From: Streptomyces peucetius
GTDB taxonomy: Bacteria > Actinomycetota > Actinomycetes > Streptomycetales > Streptomycetaceae
Reading direction: 5' to 3'
Assembly (NCBI RefSeq): GCF_025854275.1
Contig: NZ_CP107567.1
Coordinates: 5,642,001-5,706,000, forward strand
DNA: 64,000 nt
The position numbers were made by a program, and so were the translations under genes. The notes beneath the pieces are model-generated. The model was not told where the DNA came from. It searched no databases and saw nothing but the letters and a program-made list of their open reading frames with translations. The first letter of the stretch is position 1. The number at the start of each line of letters is the position of its first letter. Below, piece after piece: positions 59,760 through 64,000 of the stretch.

Positions 59760-62700
59760 ATGCCTCGTAGATTCCGAGCGGCCTGCGCGCTGGCCGCCGC
59801 CCCCTGTGCCGTCCTCGCCCTGGCCGGGCCCGCGTCTGCGGCCCCACCGGACGACGGGCCCGGCGCCGTGTCCGCCTCCGGCGCCGGGCCCGTCCTCAGC
59901 TCCGGCAGGCTCACGGTGGCCGTCGCCGACGACTTCCCCCGCGTCCTGTCGTACACCGACCGCGCGTCCGGAGCCTCGCTGCTCGGCAGTACGGTCCCGG
60001 TCACCGCGGTGACCCTCAACGGCAAGGCGTACGAGGTCCGCCTCGCGGCCGCGCCCCGCATAGAGTCGTCCGCCGCGCACTACACGCTCGTCTTCCCCGA
60101 GCTGCCCGGCGTGGCGATGGACGCCGCGCTGACCGTCTCCGGCCGTGCCGTGACCTTCAGGATCACCGCCGTGCGTGACACCGAGGCCTTCCGGGTCGGC
60201 ACCATCGACATACCCGGCCACGACCTGGTGTCCGTCGGAAGCACGGACCGGGGCGCGGCCACCGCGTTCACCCGGCTGGACCCGGACTCGACGCGGACCG
60301 CCGACGTGTTCGCGGACGTCACCGACGCCACCCCCGCCGACGCCGGCCCCGTCGGCGCCTCGTACGCCATCGTCAGCACCGCCTCCCTCGCCGCCGCCGT
60401 CGAGTCCAACTCCTCCTACGACCGGCCCAGCGGCCCGACCGGCGGCGACGACGCCCGCTTCTGGCACCGGGCCCGCAAGGGAGCCGACGGTTCCACGCGC
60501 GTCGGCGTCTGGTCCGGCCAGTGGACCTACCGCGGCGACGGCGCTCCGAGGCCGGAGAGCGGCGGGAACCTGCCGTGGGCGAAGGTCGTCGTCACCCCCG
60601 ACGCCAACGGTGACAAAAAGGTCGACTGGCAGGACGGCGCGGTCGCCTTCCGCACCATCGGCGTCACCGCGCCCGGCAGCGAGGACACCCCGGACCGGGT
60701 CGTCACCCACATCCCGTTCAACTTCGCCAGCCAGGCCACCCACCCCTTCCTGCGCACCCTCGACGACGTCAAGCGCATCTCGCTCGCCACCGACGGGCTC
60801 GGCCAGCTCGCCGTCCTCAAGGGCTACGGCTCCGAGGGCCACGACTCGGCCCACCCCGACTACGGCGGCAACTACAACAAGCGCGCCGGCGGGCTCGCCG
60901 ACCTCAACAAGCTGCTCGAGGACGGCGAGAAGTGGGGCGCGACCTTCGGCGTGCACGTCAACGCCACCGAGTCCTACCCGGAGGCGAACGCCTTCGACGA
61001 GCAGCTCGTCGACAAGAACAAGCCGGGCTGGAACTGGCTCAACCAGAGCTACTACATCGACCAGCGCCGCGACATCAACAGCGGTGACCTCGCCCGCCGC
61101 TTCCAGCAGCTCCGAGACGAGACCCACCCGAATCTGAACTTCCTCTACATCGACGTCTACTACACCCACGGCTGGATCGCCGACAAGACGGTCCAGGCGG
61201 TCCAGGACCAGGGCTGGCACGTCGGCACCGAATGGGCCGACAAGTTCGAGCGGGCCTCGCTCTGGTCCCACTGGGCCAACGACCTCGACTACGGCGGCGC
61301 CACCAACAAGGGCCTCAACTCGCAGATCATCCGCTTCATCCGCAACGGCGAGAAGGACATCTGGAACAACCACCCGGTCCTCGGCCAGACCGCCCTCGAG
61401 GACTTCGAGGGCTGGACCGGCGAGACCGACTGGAACGCCTTCTACGACAACATCTGGCAGCGCGACCTGCCCGCCAAGTACCTCCAGCACGAGCGGATCA
61501 CCCGCTGGGACGGCAACGACATCCGCTTCACGGGCGGTCTGCGCGGCACCGTCGAGGACGGCCGCCGCACCTTCTACGACGACGGCCGCAAGGTCCTCGA
61601 CGGCGACCGCTACCTGCTCCCGTGGGACGGCGGCAAGAAGCGGTACCACTACAACAAGGCGGGCGGCACGACCAGTTGGGCCGTGGACGGTCCCGGCTCG
61701 TACACCGTGTACGAGCTCACCGACAACGGCCGGGTGAAGACCGGCACCGTCCGCCCGGAGGGCGGCCGGATCACGCTCACCGCGACCGCCGGACAGCCGT
61801 ACGTGCTCTACCCGCAGCGTGCGCCCGAGCAGCGCGACGCCCGCTGGGGCGAGGGCGGCCCGGTCGCCGACCCCGGCTTCAACGACGCCGCCCTCGCCGG
61901 CTGGACGAAGGAGGGCACGGCCCGCCGCGACACCGACGGCCGGGGCCGCAACAGCGCAGCGCTCGGCGGTCCCGGCGCCGCGTCCCTCACCCAGCGGATC
62001 ACGGGACTGGAGGCGGGGAAGCGGTACTCCGCGTCCGCGTGGATAGAGATCGAACCCGGGAAGTCCCGCCGCACCACGCTGTCCGCCGGCGGTGAGTCAG
62101 TGACCGTCGAACGCTCCACGGCGAGGAACCAGGTCGCCGCCTCCGACTGGCACAGCACCTATTTCCAGCGGGCCAAGGTCGCCTTCACCGCACCGGACGA
62201 CACCGCGACACTGCGGATCGAGTCCGCGCCCGGCAGCGACGCCCGGGTACGGATCGACGATGTGCGCGTCGTCGCAGGCGCGCCCGCCACCCGGCCGGGA
62301 ACGCTCGTGCACGAGGACTTCGAGGCCGTCGACCAGGGCTGGGGCCCGTTCCTGAAGGGTGACGCCGGCGGGGTGACCGACCCCCGCACCCATGTGAGCC
62401 AACTGCACGCCCCCTACACCCAGTCCGGCTGGAACGGGAAGCTGATCGACGACGTGCTCAGCGGGAAGGAGTCCCTCAAGGCCCACGACGAGAACACCGG
62501 CCTCGTGTACCGCACGGCGCCCTGGACCGTACCGATGAAGGACGGCCGCAGCTACCGGGTCGAGTACGACTACCAGTCCAGCCACGCCGGCGCCTACGAG
62601 TGGGTGACCGGCTACGACCGGGCCACCGGCGGCTCGGTCGAGACCCGGCGCACCCCGGTCGGACAGCAGAGGACCACCGGCCGCTTCTCCGAGACCGTGA

Positions 62701-63599
62701 CCGCGGGCTGCGGCGACACCTGGACCGGACTGCGCAAGCGCGGGGACGCTCCGGACGGCGCCGACTTCGTCATGGACGCCTTCACGGTCACCGACCTCGG
62801 CCCCGCGGCGCAGCAGACCGCGTGCGGCACCCTGGCGGTCAGCGCCCCACAGACCCTCGAACCCGGCGACAGGAACGAGATCAAGGCCGTCTTCACCAAC
62901 GACGAGACCACCGCGGCGGGCGACGTCCGCCTCGGCCTCAGGCTCCCCGAGGGCTGGACCGCGGAGCCGGCCGGACCGGTGTCGTTCGAGACGGTCCCGC
63001 CCGGCGCCAAGGTCACCCGAACCTGGCAGGTGACGCCTCCGGCCGACGCCGAGTACCGCACGTACTCCATCGGCGCCGCGGCCGACTACACGGTGGGCGG
63101 CTCGGCGCGCGGGCTCACCGCCGCCATCTCGGTCCGCACCCTCCCGCCGCCACCTGCCGCCGACGCCTGGGCCAGCGATCTGGACTGGACGTCCGCCGAG
63201 AACGGCTGGGGCCCGGTCGAACGCGATCTGTCCAACGGCGAGACCGGCGCCGGTGACGGCACCCCGCTGCGGATCGGGGGAATGGCGTACGAGAAGGGCC
63301 TCGGCAGCCACGCCCCCGCGAAGATCCGCTACTACCTGGGCGGGAAGTGCACGTCCTTCACCGCTCAGGTGGGTGTGGACGACGTGCAGACCTCGCGCGG
63401 CAGCGTGCGTTTCGAGGTCCGTGCCGACGGCACGCAGAAGGCCGCCTCCCCGGTGCTGCGCGCCGCCGACCCGGCCTGGTCGCTGACCGCCGACGTCACC
63501 GGCGCCGACTACGTCGAGCTGGTCGTCACCGACGGCGGGGACGGCAACGGCAACGATCACGCCGACTGGGGCGCCGCACGCTTCCACTGCGGCGGCTGA
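59760..63599 (+). CDS. Secreted GH101-type endo-alpha-N-acetylgalactosaminidase with NPCBM domain
   Basis: This 1279-residue exported enzyme has a signal peptide to about residue 28 (ALAGPASAA). It has an N-terminal beta-sandwich (30-310), a TIM-barrel (310-620) with likely nucleophile Asp465 in NFLYIDVYYTHGW and acid/base Glu491 in GTEWADKFERASLWSHWANDLDYG, a further beta domain, galactose-binding-like modules (about 690-1020), an NPCBM-associated Ig-like domain (about 1020-1110) and a C-terminal NPCBM (WGPVERDLSNGETGAGDGTPLRIGGMAYEKGLGSHAPAKIRYYLGGKCTSFTAQVGVDD). GH101 enzymes release Gal-GalNAc from mucin-type O-glycans; a soil bacterium may use it on fungal or animal glycoproteins. ATG 59760 has GGAGAGCCGAGGG upstream. 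Confidence 0.9.
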   Translation: MPRRFRAACALAAAPCAVLALAGPASAAPPDDGPGAVSASGAGPVLSSGRLTVAVADDFPRVLSYTDRASGASLLGSTVPVTAVTLNGKAYEVRLAAAPRIESSAAHYTLVFPELPGVAMDAALTVSGRAVTFRITAVRDTEAFRVGTIDIPGHDLVSVGSTDRGAATAFTRLDPDSTRTADVFADVTDATPADAGPVGASYAIVSTASLAAAVESNSSYDRPSGPTGGDDARFWHRARKGADGSTRVGVWSGQWTYRGDGAPRPESGGNLPWAKVVVTPDANGDKKVDWQDGAVAFRTIGVTAPGSEDTPDRVVTHIPFNFASQATHPFLRTLDDVKRISLATDGLGQLAVLKGYGSEGHDSAHPDYGGNYNKRAGGLADLNKLLEDGEKWGATFGVHVNATESYPEANAFDEQLVDKNKPGWNWLNQSYYIDQRRDINSGDLARRFQQLRDETHPNLNFLYIDVYYTHGWIADKTVQAVQDQGWHVGTEWADKFERASLWSHWANDLDYGGATNKGLNSQIIRFIRNGEKDIWNNHPVLGQTALEDFEGWTGETDWNAFYDNIWQRDLPAKYLQHERITRWDGNDIRFTGGLRGTVEDGRRTFYDDGRKVLDGDRYLLPWDGGKKRYHYNKAGGTTSWAVDGPGSYTVYELTDNGRVKTGTVRPEGGRITLTATAGQPYVLYPQRAPEQRDARWGEGGPVADPGFNDAALAGWTKEGTARRDTDGRGRNSAALGGPGAASLTQRITGLEAGKRYSASAWIEIEPGKSRRTTLSAGGESVTVERSTARNQVAASDWHSTYFQRAKVAFTAPDDTATLRIESAPGSDARVRIDDVRVVAGAPATRPGTLVHEDFEAVDQGWGPFLKGDAGGVTDPRTHVSQLHAPYTQSGWNGKLIDDVLSGKESLKAHDENTGLVYRTAPWTVPMKDGRSYRVEYDYQSSHAGAYEWVTGYDRATGGSVETRRTPVGQQRTTGRFSETVTAGCGDTWTGLRKRGDAPDGADFVMDAFTVTDLGPAAQQTACGTLAVSAPQTLEPGDRNEIKAVFTNDETTAAGDVRLGLRLPEGWTAEPAGPVSFETVPPGAKVTRTWQVTPPADAEYRTYSIGAAADYTVGGSARGLTAAISVRTLPPPPAADAWASDLDWTSAENGWGPVERDLSNGETGAGDGTPLRIGGMAYEKGLGSHAPAKIRYYLGGKCTSFTAQVGVDDVQTSRGSVRFEVRADGTQKAASPVLRAADPAWSLTADVTGADYVELVVTDGGDGNGNDHADWGAARFHCGG

Positions 63600-63604
63600 C
63601 GACC

Positions 63605-63642
63605 CCGGGTGGGCGGCCCGGTACGGTGGGCCGCCCACCCGG
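63605..63642 (+). terminator. Hairpin terminator after GH101
   Basis: CCGGGTGGGCGGCCC (63605-63619) and GGGCCGCCCACCCGG (63628-63642) pair perfectly with an 8-base loop, 5 bases after the stop. Confidence 0.88.
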
Positions 63643-63851
63643 ATTAACCCGAGCAGCGCACAGCGCCCGGCGTGGCTGTGACGTGACTCTCGGCCGGAGA
63701 GCTTGTCGGACCTCAACAAAGGGCCACCGCGCTGAGCTGGTGGTTGGCGCTCTGGGCCCAATGGTTCTGTCCAAGTCCGACAGGAGAACGGGCGCGAGAC
63801 TGTACGGAGTCAACGGCGGGGTTTCCTTGGTCGGATCCGTAGGGTCGATGC

Positions 63852-64000
63852 ATGACCGTTTTGGACGAGACCACCAGCGAGCCGAGCGACGCACGCGGCC
63901 GGGTGGCCGAGCTGCACGAGATCCGTGAGCAGGCGCTGGGCGGACCGAGCGAGAAGGCGACCGAGGCGCAGCATGCGAAGGGCAAGCTGACGGCTCGGGA
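63852..64000 (+). CDS. Acyl-CoA carboxylase beta subunit, N-terminal part
   Basis: The frame starts at ATG 63852 and leaves the window after 49 full codons: MTVLDETTSEPSDARGRVAE, then LHEIREQALGGPSEKATEAQ, then HAKGKLTAR. KATEAQHAKGKLTAR is the conserved start of the carboxyltransferase subunit of propionyl/acetyl-CoA carboxylases (AccB/PccB type), which carboxylates acyl-CoA to give malonyl- or methylmalonyl-CoA for fatty acid and polyketide synthesis. Catalytic regions lie outside the window. The ribosome binding site (TAGGG) is weak. The upstream 200 bases after the GH101 terminator must contain its promoter. Confidence 0.88.
   Translation, partial: MTVLDETTSEPSDARGRVAELHEIREQALGGPSEKATEAQHAKGKLTAR

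Overview
The window is a stretch of chromosome from a Streptomyces-type actinomycete. GC content and GC at third codon positions are very high, many genes start with GTG or TTG, ribosome binding sites are of the GGAGG type, and the gene order (gatA-gatB, ilvB-ilvN-ilvC-serA, leuB-ilvE, cimA, an acyl-CoA carboxylase beta subunit at the right edge) is, from memory, the conserved core order seen around the ilv/leu genes of Streptomyces coelicolor. I see no tRNA, rRNA, prophage, insertion sequence or CRISPR array.

Layout. 1-2069: end of the gatCAB operon for Gln/Asn-tRNA transamidation, with a small membrane protein between gatA and gatB. 2.2-19.5 kb: accessory and surface genes: a small secreted protein, an unknown cytosolic protein, a Tat-exported phospholipase C, an MMPL exporter, two GNAT acetyltransferases, a divergent ArsR-type regulator/MFS pair sharing one dyad, a large LuxR (LAL) regulator, a sugar-dehydrogenase-like lipoprotein, an aldo/keto reductase and a D-2-hydroxyacid dehydrogenase. 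19.6-22.6 kb: a membrane PAS-GGDEF-EAL protein whose EAL half has lost catalytic residues. 22.6-28.2 kb: the branched-chain amino acid operon ilvBNC behind a leader-peptide attenuator, then serA. 28.5-34.8 kb: an NfeD/SPFH pair, a decayed drug-exporter remnant, and the proline catabolic genes (proline dehydrogenase, P5C dehydrogenase) divergent from a PucR-type regulator. 34.9-39.5 kb: small genes, a PadR operon, leuB and ilvE. 39.6-45.7 kb: a frameshifted NCS1 permease divergent from a non-canonical urease (fused gamma-beta subunit plus alpha) and an agmatine deiminase, followed by a TetR regulator. 46.1-48.1 kb: citramalate synthase (cimA) behind a second leader-peptide attenuator built like the ilvB one. 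48.1-63.6 kb: secreted hydrolases (GH30 with ricin-type lectin, GH3, subtilase, GH64, GH101), a LacI regulator, a YceI protein and a glycine-rich membrane protein. The window ends 149 bases into an acyl-CoA carboxylase beta subunit.

How the parts work together. IlvBNC, IlvE, LeuB and CimA form most of an Ile/Val/Leu pathway. CimA makes 2-oxobutyrate precursor from pyruvate and so feeds IlvBN. The ilvB leader peptide carries Ile-Leu-Val-Leu codons and the cimA leader Ile-Ile codons; the two leaders share a 15-base upstream motif (14/15), the same hairpin order and an identical terminator core. The urease/agmatine-deiminase block looks like a nitrogen-scavenging unit for ureido or guanidino compounds under a 17-base operator present three times in the divergent promoter. 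The right end is a glucan/glycan-degrading block with several perfect palindromes that look like LacI-type operators.

The most interesting items are the matched ilvB/cimA attenuators, the divergent urease whose flap cysteine is replaced by valine beside an agmatine deiminase, the degenerate EAL domain, and a set of short perfect palindromes in divergent promoters.
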